From Saprospira grandis (lineage in GTDB: Bacteria > Bacteroidota > Bacteroidia > Chitinophagales > Saprospiraceae): a stretch of DNA of 64,000 nucleotides. The DNA is taken from NCBI RefSeq assembly GCF_027594745.1, contig NZ_CP110854.1, positions 1-64,000 of the forward strand, in the 5' to 3' direction. The notes beneath the pieces were generated by a model. It searched no databases, had not been told where the DNA came from, and saw only the letters and a program-made list of their open reading frames with translations. Below, piece by piece: positions 1 to 8,806 of this stretch. The position numbers were made by a program, and so were the translations under genes. Positions within the stretch are counted from its first letter, which is position 1. Every line of letters starts with the position of its first letter.

Positions 1-48
1 TTGGCCCTTTGGCCCGCCACAACACCCAATATAGTAGAGTATAGCCGC

Positions 49-1506
49 ATGGAAAATTCACATATAGAAGTTTGGCAACAGTGCTTAAATAAAATTAAAC
101 AGGAGGTTAAAGACCAAGCCTTTAAGACTTGGTTCCTACCCATTCAGCCCAAAAAGCTGGAAGGGAACACCCTTACCTTGCAAGTTCCTAACTTCTTTTT
201 CTATGAATGGCTAGAGTCACATTATATTGACCAACTCAAGGCCGCTATCCGCAGCCAACTAGGCGAAGAAGGACAGCTACAGTACGTTTTACAACAGAAA
301 AAAGCGCCCCAAAAGCCACAGGTGGCCGTGCAAAGAGAAAAACCTTTGCGCAATCCCCTACAACAAAAAGAAAGAAGAATCAATCGGCATTATGGGCAAG
401 CGCCTATCCGAGATAAGAACGAAAAGATCCATAACCCTTTTGTTATTCCAGGGATCAAGAAAAAGGAAATTGAGTCGCAGCTCAATGCTAGCTATACCTT
501 TGACCGCTTTATTGAGGGAGATTGTAACCGCTTGGCCCGTTCTGCAGGTATGGCCGTGGCCAAAAAGCCCGGACAAACCGCCTTTAATCCCCTAATGATT
601 TTTGGTAATGTGGGACTAGGCAAAACGCATTTGGCCCATGCCATTGGCAATGAAGTGAAGAAGAACATGAAAGACAAGGTGGTCCTTTATGTCTCTTCAG
701 AGCATTTTACTAACCAATTTATTGAGTCACTGACCAAAAACGCCATCTCGGATTTTGTCAACTACTATCAACTCGTAGATTTACTGATTGTAGATGATAT
801 TCAGTTTTTGGCCAAGAAGCAGAAAACCCAAGATATTTTCTTTCATATCTTTAATCATCTGCACCAAAGAGGTAAACAACTCATCCTCACCTCAGATCGT
901 CCACCCAAAGAAATGGCCGATATTGAAGAGCGTTTAATTTCTAGATTCAAATGGGGGCTCTCTGCCGATTTGCAGGTCCCTTCTCTAGAAACAAGAATGG
1001 CCATTATCCAACAAAAGATGCATAATGATGGCATTGAACTGCCTCATAATGTGATGGAGTATATTTCTTATACCGTTCGCTCTAATGTCCGTGAGCTAGA
1101 AGGGATTCTCATTTCTCTAATTGCTCAATCGGCCCTCAACCAAAGAGATATCGATATGTCGCTTGCCCGCGAGGTCATCTCTAAGTTTGTAGATGATGTG
1201 AGCCAAGAGATTTCTATTGAGTTTATTCAGAAAATTGTGGCCGACTACTATGATATTCCAGTAGAAAAGCTGCGTGAAAAGACCCGCAAAAAGCTTATCG
1301 TTACGGCCCGAAAACTCTCTATGTATTTGGCCAAACAGCTAAGTAATAAGTCGCTAACCTTTATTGGGGCCGCCTTTGGTGGCCGAGACCATAGCACGGT
1401 TATTCACGCCTGTAAATCCGTAGAGGCCATGCTGCAAAATGACCAAAGTTTTAAGTCAATTGTAGCCGATCTCAAGCAGAAGATTAAGCAAAATACCCAG
1501 CCCTAA
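49..1506 (+). CDS. dnaA: Chromosomal replication initiator DnaA
   Basis: DnaA is the ATP-dependent initiator that binds and opens oriC and loads the helicase. The protein starts at the ATG at 49 (MENSHIEVWQQCL), which begins the usual DnaA N-domain; the frame is open upstream to base 1 but that part does not look like DnaA. The product is 485 residues, a normal length. Visible are the N-terminal helicase-interaction domain (about 1-80), a basic linker, the AAA+ domain with Walker A GNVGLGKT (186-193) and Walker B LLIVDD (245-250), and the C-terminal DNA-binding domain with the DnaA signature GGRDHSTVIH (about 444-453). It is a single gene followed by a strong terminator. I see no cluster of DnaA boxes downstream, so oriC may lie to the left of the window or elsewhere. 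Confidence 0.97.
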   Translation: MENSHIEVWQQCLNKIKQEVKDQAFKTWFLPIQPKKLEGNTLTLQVPNFFFYEWLESHYIDQLKAAIRSQLGEEGQLQYVLQQKKAPQKPQVAVQREKPLRNPLQQKERRINRHYGQAPIRDKNEKIHNPFVIPGIKKKEIESQLNASYTFDRFIEGDCNRLARSAGMAVAKKPGQTAFNPLMIFGNVGLGKTHLAHAIGNEVKKNMKDKVVLYVSSEHFTNQFIESLTKNAISDFVNYYQLVDLLIVDDIQFLAKKQKTQDIFFHIFNHLHQRGKQLILTSDRPPKEMADIEERLISRFKWGLSADLQVPSLETRMAIIQQKMHNDGIELPHNVMEYISYTVRSNVRELEGILISLIAQSALNQRDIDMSLAREVISKFVDDVSQEISIEFIQKIVADYYDIPVEKLREKTRKKLIVTARKLSMYLAKQLSNKSLTFIGAAFGGRDHSTVIHACKSVEAMLQNDQSFKSIVADLKQKIKQNTQP

Positions 1507-1526
1507 AAGCGGGAACAAGATCATAG

Positions 1527-1563
1527 AAAGGCGGCTAGAGGAAATCCTCTAGCCGCCTTTTTT
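1527..1563 (+). terminator. Rho-independent terminator of dnaA
   Basis: A perfect 16-bp stem (1527-1542 with 1545-1560) with a 2-nt loop is followed by a T-run. It starts 20 bp after the dnaA stop. Confidence 0.9.
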
Positions 1564-1565
1564 AG

Positions 1566-1765
1566 GTCCTACAGGCCCCAAAGGGGCCGCAGGCTGAGCT
1601 GCCGGAGCAGGGCCGCCGAAGGCGGCAGACCAAAGCGGCTTTGCCGCTGCAGGGCCGAGCAAACCTGCGAGCTGCGGAGTGGAGCGACCCGACCGCAGGG
1701 ACAACCAGCCCCAAAGGGGCGCCAGTTCGACAACCGAAGGGCGTAGCGGCAGCCCCAAAAAAAAA
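1566..1765 (-). repeat. GC-rich hairpin element, copy 1
   Basis: Full copy read on the minus strand, T-run end at 1765. The closing stem is GGCTG/CAGCC. It carries the additional TCGAACTG-type submodule, which makes it longer than most copies. It fills the convergent dnaA-glyA gap (1507-1817) apart from the dnaA terminator. Confidence 0.85.
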
Positions 1766-1817
1766 CGCCCTAAAAGTCAAAGCTTCTAGGACGATATAAA
1801 ATTAAGCTATTTATTGC

Positions 1818-3125
1818 TTATAGTGGAGCCACTTCTACCCCTTCCTCATCCGAGGCAAAAAGCGGATAATTGGCCATATAGGCATTGATTTCGGCTTTGA
1901 CGGCAGCAATTTCTTGGGCATCATCAATATTGCTCAAAATGCGGTCCATCCATTCTACAGTTTTCACACAATCGGCCTCTTTGAAGCCTCGAGTCGTGAC
2001 GGCGGGGGTACCTATACGCATGCCCGAAGTCACCATAGGCGATTCAGTATCAAAGGGCACCATATTTTTATTGACCGTAATATCGGCCAAGATGAGAGTT
2101 TCTTCTGCCTGCTTGCCCGTTACGCCTTTGGGGCGAAGGTCAATCAGCATAAGGTGGTTATCTGTTCCGCCAGAAATGACCTTATAGCCTTTATCGACAA
2201 AAGCCTGCGCCATCGCTTTGGCATTGGCCACCACCTGTTTTTGGTAGGTCTTAAAGCTAGGTTGCAAGGCCTCGTGAAAAGCAACCGCCTTAGCGGCAAT
2301 TACATGCTCTAGCGGGCCTCCTTGGGTGCCGGGAAAAACGGCAGAGTTGAGGAGTACCGACATCTTTTTGGGATTGCCCGACTTCTTCCAGACCTTACCA
2401 AAGGGATTGGGAAAATCTTTGCCCATCAAAATCATTCCCCCTCTGGGGCCACGCAAAGTTTTATGCGTCGTGGTGGTCACGATATGGCAATAGTCCAAAG
2501 GATTTTTGAGCAGGCCAGCGGCAATAACGCCCGCAGGATGCGCCATATCGCACCAAAGGATAGCCCCTACCTCATCGGCAATCTCTCTGAAGCGCTCATA
2601 CTCCCATTCTCTAGAATAGGCCGAGGCCCCACAAAGGATAATTTTAGGCTGATGCTCTTTGGCCTTGGCGGCCACCTTATCCATATCGATACGGCCCGTG
2701 GCTTCTTCTACCCCATAAAAAACGGGATGATAGAGCTGGCCCGAAAAATTGGCCTTAGAGCCATGCGTAAGATGACCGCCATGAGCCAAATCAAAACCGA
2801 GGATCGTATCGCCAGGTTTTACACAAGCCAAATATACGGCCGCATTGGCCTGGGCGCCAGAATGTGGCTGCACATTGACATATTCCGCATTGAAAAGCGC
2901 TTTGGCGCGATCAATAGCCAATTGTTCAATTTTATCTACGACCTCGCAGCCGCCATAATAGCGCTTTTGGGGATATCCCTCAGCGTACTTATTAGTGAGG
3001 CAAGACCCCATGGCCTGCATGAGCTGCTGACTAACAATGTTCTCAGAGGCAATCAGTTCGATACCGTTCTGCTGGCGTTCGTGCTCCTCCCGGATCAATG
3101 CGGCCACTTGAAGATCTTTCAACAT
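1818..3125 (-). CDS. glyA: Serine hydroxymethyltransferase
   Basis: A PLP enzyme that interconverts serine plus tetrahydrofolate with glycine plus 5,10-methylene-THF, the main one-carbon source. The product has 435 residues, close to the family norm of about 420. The N-terminus carries the GIELIASEN motif (about 21-29). The PLP-contacting Asp is in WCDMAH (D193) and the Schiff-base lysine is in TTTTHKTLRGPRGG (K222). The gene stands alone, convergent with dnaA. A 277-bp gap lies upstream (3126-3402), in which a minus-strand TAATTTTG (3313-3320) resembles the Bacteroidota -7 box but has no good -33 partner. The long plus-strand open frame across this gene is a shadow. Confidence 0.97.
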   Translation of the reverse strand: MLKDLQVAALIREEHERQQNGIELIASENIVSQQLMQAMGSCLTNKYAEGYPQKRYYGGCEVVDKIEQLAIDRAKALFNAEYVNVQPHSGAQANAAVYLACVKPGDTILGFDLAHGGHLTHGSKANFSGQLYHPVFYGVEEATGRIDMDKVAAKAKEHQPKIILCGASAYSREWEYERFREIADEVGAILWCDMAHPAGVIAAGLLKNPLDYCHIVTTTTHKTLRGPRGGMILMGKDFPNPFGKVWKKSGNPKKMSVLLNSAVFPGTQGGPLEHVIAAKAVAFHEALQPSFKTYQKQVVANAKAMAQAFVDKGYKVISGGTDNHLMLIDLRPKGVTGKQAEETLILADITVNKNMVPFDTESPMVTSGMRIGTPAVTTRGFKEADCVKTVEWMDRILSNIDDAQEIAAVKAEINAYMANYPLFASDEEGVEVAPL

Positions 3126-3402
3126 AGCTGTTCTCGATTTAAAAAAATAAAATGCGGTTTGTTTGCTGTGACTCTCTTCTCAGTAATTGAGTCGCTTAAA
3201 GATAATTTTCTTGGGCAAACTCGCCAAGGAAAAGACTTTTTTTTTGATCTCTGGCCCTTGCAGCTACTTCAGAGAAATATTGTTTGTTTTGGCCAAAGTC
3301 CTTAAAATCATTCAAAATTAGCTAGGCTATAAATGAGTTCTAAGAGAAAGTTTTATCTTGTCGACTAATTTACAGTTAACAAACAGCTAAACAATTTGAT
3401 TT

Positions 3403-4761
3403 ATGTTGAATAAAATTCTTGTGGTGGGCGCAGGGCGTTCGGCCACTTCTCTAATAGATTATTTGCTAGAACAAACGCCTAAATACCAGTGGGAAATCAT
3501 TATTGCCGATGCCAATTTGGCCCTAGCCGAAAAAAAACTAGAGGGCAGAGCGCATGGCCGAGCCGTTGCGCTTGATGTACTAGATGTAGAAAGCCGTGGC
3601 GAATTGGTCCAAGAGGTAGATGTGGTGGTGTCTATGTTGCCTCCTTTTATGCACCATCATTTGGCCGGCGATTGCCTAAAGTATGGAAAGCATCTGGCCA
3701 ATGCCTCTTATGTGGCTGCCGAGCTCAAAGAAATGGCCGAATCAGCTGAGGAAAAAGGCCTGATCTTCCTTTGTGAGCTGGGCCTCGATCCTGGTATCGA
3801 CCATATGTCGGCTATGCAAGGTATTCACCAAATTCAGGAAGCTGGACACAAAATGCTTTCTTTCAAATCGGCCGCTGGCGGTTTGGTGGCCCCCGAAAGC
3901 GACGACAATCCCTGGCATTATAAATTCTCTTGGAGCCCCCGAAATGTGGTCCTTGCTGGCCAAGGTATTGCTAAGTATATGTATAATGGGCAGTATAAAC
4001 ACGTTCCCTATCAGCGCCTATTTGAAGATATCGAGCTAGTGGAGGTGCCCGGCATGGGCCAATATGAGGCCTATCCCAACCGCATTTCACTAAAATATGA
4101 ATCGGCCTATGGCTTGGAAGGCACGCCCACAATTTTGCGGCAAACCCTCCGCCATCCTGGCTATTGCAAGGCTTGGAACCTACTGCTCCAACTGGGCCTT
4201 ACCGATGATTCTCATGAACTAGAGTACTCCGAAAATCTCACTTACGCTAGCCTTATTCGCAGCTTTTTGCCTGCCGCCAATGATGAGCTGCAGTTTGATA
4301 GCCTAAGGGCCCGCCTGGCCCATTTCTTCCAGCTAGAAGAGGCAGATAAAGCCCTCGATAAGCTCGAATGGCTAGGCCTTTTTGAAGAAACGCCCATTCC
4401 TTTCGACCAGGCTTCTCCAGCCGTTATTTTGCAAGATATTCTAGAGAAAAAATGGAAGTTGCAGCCCGAAGAAAAGGATATGATTATCATGCAACACGAA
4501 TTTATTTACCAAGATACCCAAGGCCAAGAACACCGCCGCCTCTCGACCATGGTACAAACGGGCGATAATGCCGAGGATACCGCTATGGCGCGGCTTGTCG
4601 GCCTGCCCTTAGCCATGGGCGTCAAGCAAATTATGCTGGGCCAAATCGAAAGAAGAGGGGTGCTTATCCCTATTCATGAAGAAATTTATACCCCCATTCT
4701 CCAAGAATTGGAAAACTATGGGGTGGTCTTTGAAGAAAGAGAAGAATGCCTAACGGAATAA
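3403..4761 (+). CDS. Saccharopine dehydrogenase family protein (Lys9-like)
   Basis: A 452-residue NAD(P)-binding protein of the saccharopine dehydrogenase (glutamate-forming) type. The N-terminus has a Rossmann glycine motif, VVGAGRSATSLIDYL (about 7-21), followed by the VVVSMLPPFMHH segment. The motif ELGLDPGIDHMSA (around 125-137) is typical of the family, and a long C-terminal catalytic domain follows. In eukaryotes this enzyme takes part in lysine metabolism. In bacteria the same fold also serves lysine degradation and carboxyspermidine dehydrogenase-like roles, so the exact substrate is not settled here. The gene is monocistronic and is followed by a terminator that runs into repeat copy 2. 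Family assignment is firm; the reaction is an inference. Confidence 0.85.
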   Translation: MLNKILVVGAGRSATSLIDYLLEQTPKYQWEIIIADANLALAEKKLEGRAHGRAVALDVLDVESRGELVQEVDVVVSMLPPFMHHHLAGDCLKYGKHLANASYVAAELKEMAESAEEKGLIFLCELGLDPGIDHMSAMQGIHQIQEAGHKMLSFKSAAGGLVAPESDDNPWHYKFSWSPRNVVLAGQGIAKYMYNGQYKHVPYQRLFEDIELVEVPGMGQYEAYPNRISLKYESAYGLEGTPTILRQTLRHPGYCKAWNLLLQLGLTDDSHELEYSENLTYASLIRSFLPAANDELQFDSLRARLAHFFQLEEADKALDKLEWLGLFEETPIPFDQASPAVILQDILEKKWKLQPEEKDMIIMQHEFIYQDTQGQEHRRLSTMVQTGDNAEDTAMARLVGLPLAMGVKQIMLGQIERRGVLIPIHEEIYTPILQELENYGVVFEEREECLTE

Positions 4762-4769
4762 TCGCCTGC

Positions 4770-4805
4770 AGCTCTAGAAGTTTTTACTTTTAGGGCTGTT
4801 TTTTT
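4770..4805 (+). terminator. Terminator fused to repeat copy 2
   Basis: An 11-bp stem with mismatches (4770-4780 with 4787-4797) and a T-run at 4799-4805. The T-run is also the first segment of repeat copy 2, whose GGGGC follows directly. Confidence 0.75.
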
Positions 4806-4990
4806 GGGGCTGCCCCTCCCTTCGGTCGGGTCGGGCTGTGTCAGGGCTCGCAGGTCTGCTCGGCCCTGCAGGCTTTTTCGCTTTGCTGCAAAAGCCTTTG
4901 GTCTGCGGCTTCGCCGCCCCCTTTTCCATCCCTCAGCCGCTCATCACTAAGGTTTTGGCTTTAGTTTTCGGCTTCGGCCCGCCTAGCCCC
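4799..4990 (+). repeat. GC-rich hairpin element, copy 2
   Basis: Closing stem GGCTG/CAGCC. The second hairpin has an AGGCTTTT/AAAAGCCT stem around a TCGCTTTGCT core. The first hairpin is imperfect. The tail after the closing stem is a diverged GC-rich hairpin reaching about 4990, just before cinA. Confidence 0.85.
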
Positions 4991-5033
4991 AAAACCTCTT
5001 CATCAAAAACTTGTTTAGCCAAAAACAATCATC

Positions 5034-6293
5034 ATGAAAGCATACATCATCAATATTGGAGATGAAATTTTATTGGGCCAGATTCTCAATACCAACGCCC
5101 ATTGGATGGCCCAAGAGCTACAAGCTCAGGGCGTCGATTTACAAAAAATCCTGACCATCTCCGATGAGCGCCAAGCCATTATTGATAGCTTGGAGCAAGC
5201 CAAGGGCCAAGCCGATTTGGTCCTAATTACGGGAGGCTTAGGGCCCACCAAAGACGATATTACTAAATTCACCCTAGCCGATTACTTCGGAATGTCGCTG
5301 GCTTTTCATGCCCCCAGCTTCCAAAATATCGAGCGTTTATTTGAGCAATTTGGCCGAAACCGCCGCCCAGACGAGCGCTATAAAGTACAGGCTGAAATGC
5401 CCGAAGGAGCCCAGATTCTAATTAACAAAATGGGGACTGCCTCTGGCATCTGGTTCCAAGAAGAGGGCTATCCCATTGTGGTCTCTATGCCTGGCGTGCC
5501 CAAAGAAATGAAATACCTCATGCAAGAGGAGGTCTTTCCCCGTTTGGCCCAATTGCCTGGCCGCTCTAATATTGTACAGCAAACTTGGCTTTGCTTTGGC
5601 AAAGGCGAAACCGATGTATCCACGGCCCTAGAAGATTTTGAGGCCCAATTGCCCGAAGCCATCAAATTGGCCTATTTGCCCAATACCAAAACGGGCTATT
5701 TGCGCTTGCGCCTTACCGCTAAAGGGCAAGAAGAGGCCGCTTTGGTCCAAGCCGTACAAGAAGAGGGGGCCAAACTTTGCCAAATTCTGGGGCCCAAACT
5801 CATTATTGGCCAAGAAGGCGATTTTTTAGAGGCTAAACTAGGCGAACTGCTCCGCAAAAAGGGAAAAACTATTGGCACTGCCGAAAGCTGCACGGGCGGA
5901 AATATTGCCCATAAAATTACGGCCATTCCTGGCTGTAGCGATTATTTCATGGGCTCAGTGGTCGCCTATAGCAATAAGGTAAAAATGCAGCAATTAGGCG
6001 TTGCTGAAGAAACTTTAGATACGGAAGGAGCCGTCTCTGAGGCTACCGTCCGCCAAATGCTCAGCGGCCTAATCAAAAACCTAAAAGTAGATTATGGCAT
6101 AGTCAGTTCTGGCATTGCTGGCCCCGGCGGCGGCCGGCCCGATAAGCCCGTAGGCACCATCTGGCTGGCTATGGGTTCTGCAGAAAAACAATGGGTCCAA
6201 AAACTAGAATTGGGCAATAATAGAGCAAGAAATATTGAAATGAGTAGCAGTATTGCCCTCAACTTGATGCGCCTCTTTTTGCTGGAAGATTAA
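5034..6293 (+). CDS. cinA: CinA family nicotinamide-nucleotide amidohydrolase
   Basis: CinA is a two-domain protein with an N-terminal MoCF/COG1058 domain (about 1-170; YIINIGDEILLGQILNTN start and TGGLGPTKDD) linked to ADP-ribose pyrophosphatase activity in some members, and a C-terminal NMN deamidase domain (about 255-415). The deamidase motif TAESCTGG is intact with the likely nucleophile Ser285, and the conserved GIAGPGGG motif follows. At 419 residues it is full length. It probably returns NMN to the NAD pool. The gene starts after repeat copy 2 and ends at its own terminator, so it looks monocistronic. Confidence 0.95.
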   Translation: MKAYIINIGDEILLGQILNTNAHWMAQELQAQGVDLQKILTISDERQAIIDSLEQAKGQADLVLITGGLGPTKDDITKFTLADYFGMSLAFHAPSFQNIERLFEQFGRNRRPDERYKVQAEMPEGAQILINKMGTASGIWFQEEGYPIVVSMPGVPKEMKYLMQEEVFPRLAQLPGRSNIVQQTWLCFGKGETDVSTALEDFEAQLPEAIKLAYLPNTKTGYLRLRLTAKGQEEAALVQAVQEEGAKLCQILGPKLIIGQEGDFLEAKLGELLRKKGKTIGTAESCTGGNIAHKITAIPGCSDYFMGSVVAYSNKVKMQQLGVAEETLDTEGAVSEATVRQMLSGLIKNLKVDYGIVSSGIAGPGGGRPDKPVGTIWLAMGSAEKQWVQKLELGNNRARNIEMSSSIALNLMRLFLLED

Positions 6294-6319
6294 GGCTTTG
6301 TCTAGAAAAGTCCAATAGC

Positions 6320-6345
6320 GGCCCCTCCTTGGAGGGGCTTTTTGT
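6320..6345 (+). terminator. Terminator of cinA
   Basis: Perfect hairpin GCCCCTCC/GGAGGGGC followed by TTTTTG. A second palindrome with T- and A-rich ends follows at 6346-6370, immediately before repeat copy 3. Confidence 0.85.
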
Positions 6346-6370
6346 TTTTCTGCCTTTTGAGGCAGAAAAA

Positions 6371-6516
6371 CAGCTGGCCGAAAGGCTTTCATTTGGCCTA
6401 GCGATGTGCAGCAGTGGCCGCAGGCCAGAGCCAGCAAAAACTTGTTTTTTGCGCAGGGCCGAGCGAATAGCGAGCTGCGAAACGTAGCGCCGCAGCTTCG
6501 CTGCGGAGGCCCCAAA
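6371..6516 (-). repeat. GC-rich hairpin element, copy 3
   Basis: Minus-strand copy of the short subtype (GGGGCCTCC start, ACATCGCTAGGCC end). The closing stem is GGCCT/AGGCC. The first hairpin is CCGCAGC/GCTGCGG and the second is an A/T-rich stem, GCAAAAA/TTTTTGC. Confidence 0.85.
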
Positions 6517-6553
6517 GCCATCATATTCATATAAAAAAGCTGCATTTTTTTGC

Positions 6554-7402
6554 CTACTGCCCATCATACTCCTTAAGGTCTGGATAGCGCTGCAGCAAAG
6601 CCGGCAGTTGTTCTTTTTCTATGGGCCAACCATCTATATAGGCTTGTATATATAAGTTCTCGAAGCCGCTTTCTTCCAAAGTTTCTTTTAGGGCATTGGC
6701 AGCTTTAAAGTTGCGCTCCAAGCCCAAATAATAGGTAATTTCGGGAGCGTTGGCCTGTTTTTCGGCGGCGACATTGGCTAGCTGGCTCAAAATGGGGTCA
6801 TCAAAAAGCTGGCTAGTCGTTTGAATAGCAATGCGATAGCGTAGGCCTTGGCTTTTGCTTCTAAAATCCTGGGCCTCAGCAGCTAGTAAAATCGGGCTCA
6901 ATTTGGGCCAACTATAATCTACCTTCAAGGCCGTTGGTTGGGCCTCTAATAAGCGCAGCTCTATCCGTCGGTTAAATTGCTGCCCCGCCTCATTTGGCGA
7001 ACCATCAAAAGAAAAGTTTTGGGCCTGAGGGTAAGACATGCCGCAACCTCTTAGATAAATGCGCTGCGAGGAAATCCCTTTGGCCATTAGGTTTTGGGCC
7101 AGTTGCTGCCCTTGCTGCAAGGACAAAAACAGCCCTCGGCTGGCCTCATATTGGGCATCGGCATGGGCCTCAATCAATACCTTTAGGCTGGGATAATCCT
7201 GAAGCAAACGAAGCAAACGGTCTATCTGCCGCTGATCTTGCCATGCCCCAGTTGCTGCAGTATAATAAAATGGCCGAAGCTGAATGTTGGCCTCGGTAGA
7301 GCTACTATCTAGGGCCGATAAAACAGCCAAATTGCTAGGCGGTGGAGGGGCCAGTTCTTGGGCCGCTCCTTGCAGAAAATCCAAACTAGCCGAAACCGCC
7401 AA
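6554..7402 (-). CDS. C-terminal part of a PD40/OmpA protein, out of frame
   Basis: This open frame has no ATG start and continues, in another frame, the gene that begins at 8640. It carries an OmpA-like peptidoglycan-binding domain in its middle (VLIEAHADAQ followed by LAQNLMAKGISSQRI and NRRIELRL) and a further C-terminal region of about 140 residues with a SPOR-like look (ITYYLGLERNFKAAN; ENLYIQAYIDGWPI). Read upstream past 7402, its frame gives GGLDLYQLYF, the normal end of the last PD40 blade. That shows it belongs to the same ancestral gene. As the sequence stands it is a separate reading frame downstream of a one-base slip in the C6 run at 7448-7453. It would be made only by frameshifting, by a different allele, or if the slip is a sequencing error. 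Confidence 0.7.
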   Translation of the reverse strand: MAVSASLDFLQGAAQELAPPPPSNLAVLSALDSSSTEANIQLRPFYYTAATGAWQDQRQIDRLLRLLQDYPSLKVLIEAHADAQYEASRGLFLSLQQGQQLAQNLMAKGISSQRIYLRGCGMSYPQAQNFSFDGSPNEAGQQFNRRIELRLLEAQPTALKVDYSWPKLSPILLAAEAQDFRSKSQGLRYRIAIQTTSQLFDDPILSQLANVAAEKQANAPEITYYLGLERNFKAANALKETLEESGFENLYIQAYIDGWPIEKEQLPALLQRYPDLKEYDGQ

Positions 7403-8640
7403 CTGCGCCTTTCTTTCTTGCCTAAAATATAACTGATAAAGGTCGAGCCCCCCTTCTCCGCCAGCTCTACGGCTGAGCAGCTGCCCCCTAGGCCATTGGC
7501 CGACAGGCGAAAAAACAAATCATCTCCAGGGCTGCTAATGGGAGCCGGCAACAAACGGGGCGAAGTCCATTGGCCCTTTTCGGCCTCATAAACTGATTCG
7601 TAGACATCGTAGCCGCCTACTCCCAGGGCGGATAAACGAGAGAAAAAAAGCGTCTTCCCATCGGCAGCCAAAAAAGGCGTGCGTTCTGCTGCTGGCGTGT
7701 TGACAGGCCCCGCCAAAGCAATAGGCGCCGACCAGCTACGGTCTGCATTTCGCTTCCGATAATAAATGTCTAGATCCTGGGCATGAGGACCAGCCACAAA
7801 GAAAAACAAACTATCACTAAAAAAATAATGGTCGCCGGTCCAACTATGATACTGACTATCTAGGGCAATGGGAGTTGCTAGAGACTGGCCATATCCATCG
7901 CCAAAATTATCGACTAAGCCCTGACTATCTCGCTGAAAAAACAACTGTCTATAATCACTGCTAAACCCCAATAAACATTCTTCTTCAGGGCTGTTGTAGC
8001 GTTCGCTTAGGGGCTGAGGCTGACTCCAGCTCCTCTCCTTTCGCTCAATTTGATAGATTTGTCTATTTTTTTGGCCGCTACTATCTGGGCGGTCAGAAGA
8101 AAAGTAATAATAAGCCTTATTCCCCTTAAAAAGGGGACCTTCATCATAGGCCGTATTGATGGGCGACTGATAGGGAGAGGCAATAGCGGGAGAAGAAACC
8201 GCCGCATTTCTTTCGGCAAAAACAGCTTGTAGCAGCAAGCGCTTGACCTTTTTTCTATTAAATTTTCGGCTGCCCTTTGTTTTTAAAAAGAGCTTATAAT
8301 AATGCATAGCCTGCTGATAATTCATTTCATAATGAAAAGCTCTAGCCGCCAAAAAAAGCGCTTGGTCCTTATGGTTTTTATCCTGCAAATAAATTTGTAG
8401 GCTTTGCAAACAGCTATCAAACTCATTGAGGCCAAAATGAGCCTGAGCTAAGGTATAATAGTAGTTAGATTTTGGCTTTTTTGCCGATTGTAATAGCTCC
8501 TGCGCCTTAGCTTTTGCCAACTGATAGTCTCCTTGGCTTAAGGCCAACTCGCTAGCTTGCCATTGTTTTTTTTGCCCCCTCAAACTAAGGCTGGCAAAAA
8601 GAACAGAAAGCGTTAATAAAAATAGTCTAGTGATATTCAT
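7309..8640 (-). CDS. N-terminal part of a PD40/OmpA secreted protein, frameshifted
   Basis: The first part of an outer-membrane-associated protein of the TPR-PD40-OmpA class common in Bacteroidota, related to gliding and type IX secretion accessory proteins. Residues 1-22 form a signal peptide. Residues 25-130 look like TPR helices (ELALSQGDYQLAKAKAQELL). From about 160 onward come WD40-like PD40 blades (AYYYFSSDRPDSSG, KTLFFSRLSALGVGGYDVY, DDLFFRLSANGLGG). After AEKGG the frame slips at the C6 run 7448-7453 and the last 37 residues are out-of-frame sequence. With one more G the gene would continue as AEKGGLDLYQ into the OmpA domain, giving a protein of about 690 residues. It is probably a recent pseudogene, a phase-variable gene or a sequencing error. 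Confidence 0.8.
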   Translation of the reverse strand: MNITRLFLLTLSVLFASLSLRGQKKQWQASELALSQGDYQLAKAKAQELLQSAKKPKSNYYYTLAQAHFGLNEFDSCLQSLQIYLQDKNHKDQALFLAARAFHYEMNYQQAMHYYKLFLKTKGSRKFNRKKVKRLLLQAVFAERNAAVSSPAIASPYQSPINTAYDEGPLFKGNKAYYYFSSDRPDSSGQKNRQIYQIERKERSWSQPQPLSERYNSPEEECLLGFSSDYRQLFFQRDSQGLVDNFGDGYGQSLATPIALDSQYHSWTGDHYFFSDSLFFFVAGPHAQDLDIYYRKRNADRSWSAPIALAGPVNTPAAERTPFLAADGKTLFFSRLSALGVGGYDVYESVYEAEKGQWTSPRLLPAPISSPGDDLFFRLSANGLGGSCSAVELAEKGGSTFISYILGKKERRSWRFRLVWIFCKERPKNWPLHRLAIWLFYRP

Positions 8641-8806
8641 AATTTTGCTTTATATATCCGGGCAAATATAGGGAAGTTTTATTGGAGAAGATGGGCTTAA
8701 GTTCGCATTTAAAGCGGAGTCTAGCTGCGCAAATATCCACCTTTTTCCGCTAGAACTCATTTAAAAAAACTAAATTGTCGCCAAGACCGCTAAGCCAAAA
8801 TACCTC

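Noticed and set aside
1549..1758. Small open frames within the GC-rich elements, for example 1549-1758, 4838-5065, 16041-16343, 21223-21432 and 59397-59615
   Set aside because: They translate the repeat itself, change frame and length between copies, and show no coding signal. The conserved thing is base pairing.
1507..1817. oriC next to dnaA
   Set aside because: The gap after dnaA holds only a terminator and repeat copy 1. I see no group of DnaA boxes or AT-rich unwinding region.
2322..3305. Long plus-strand open frame (327 codons) across glyA
   Set aside because: It is the antisense shadow of a clear serine hydroxymethyltransferase gene, with no recognisable protein character.
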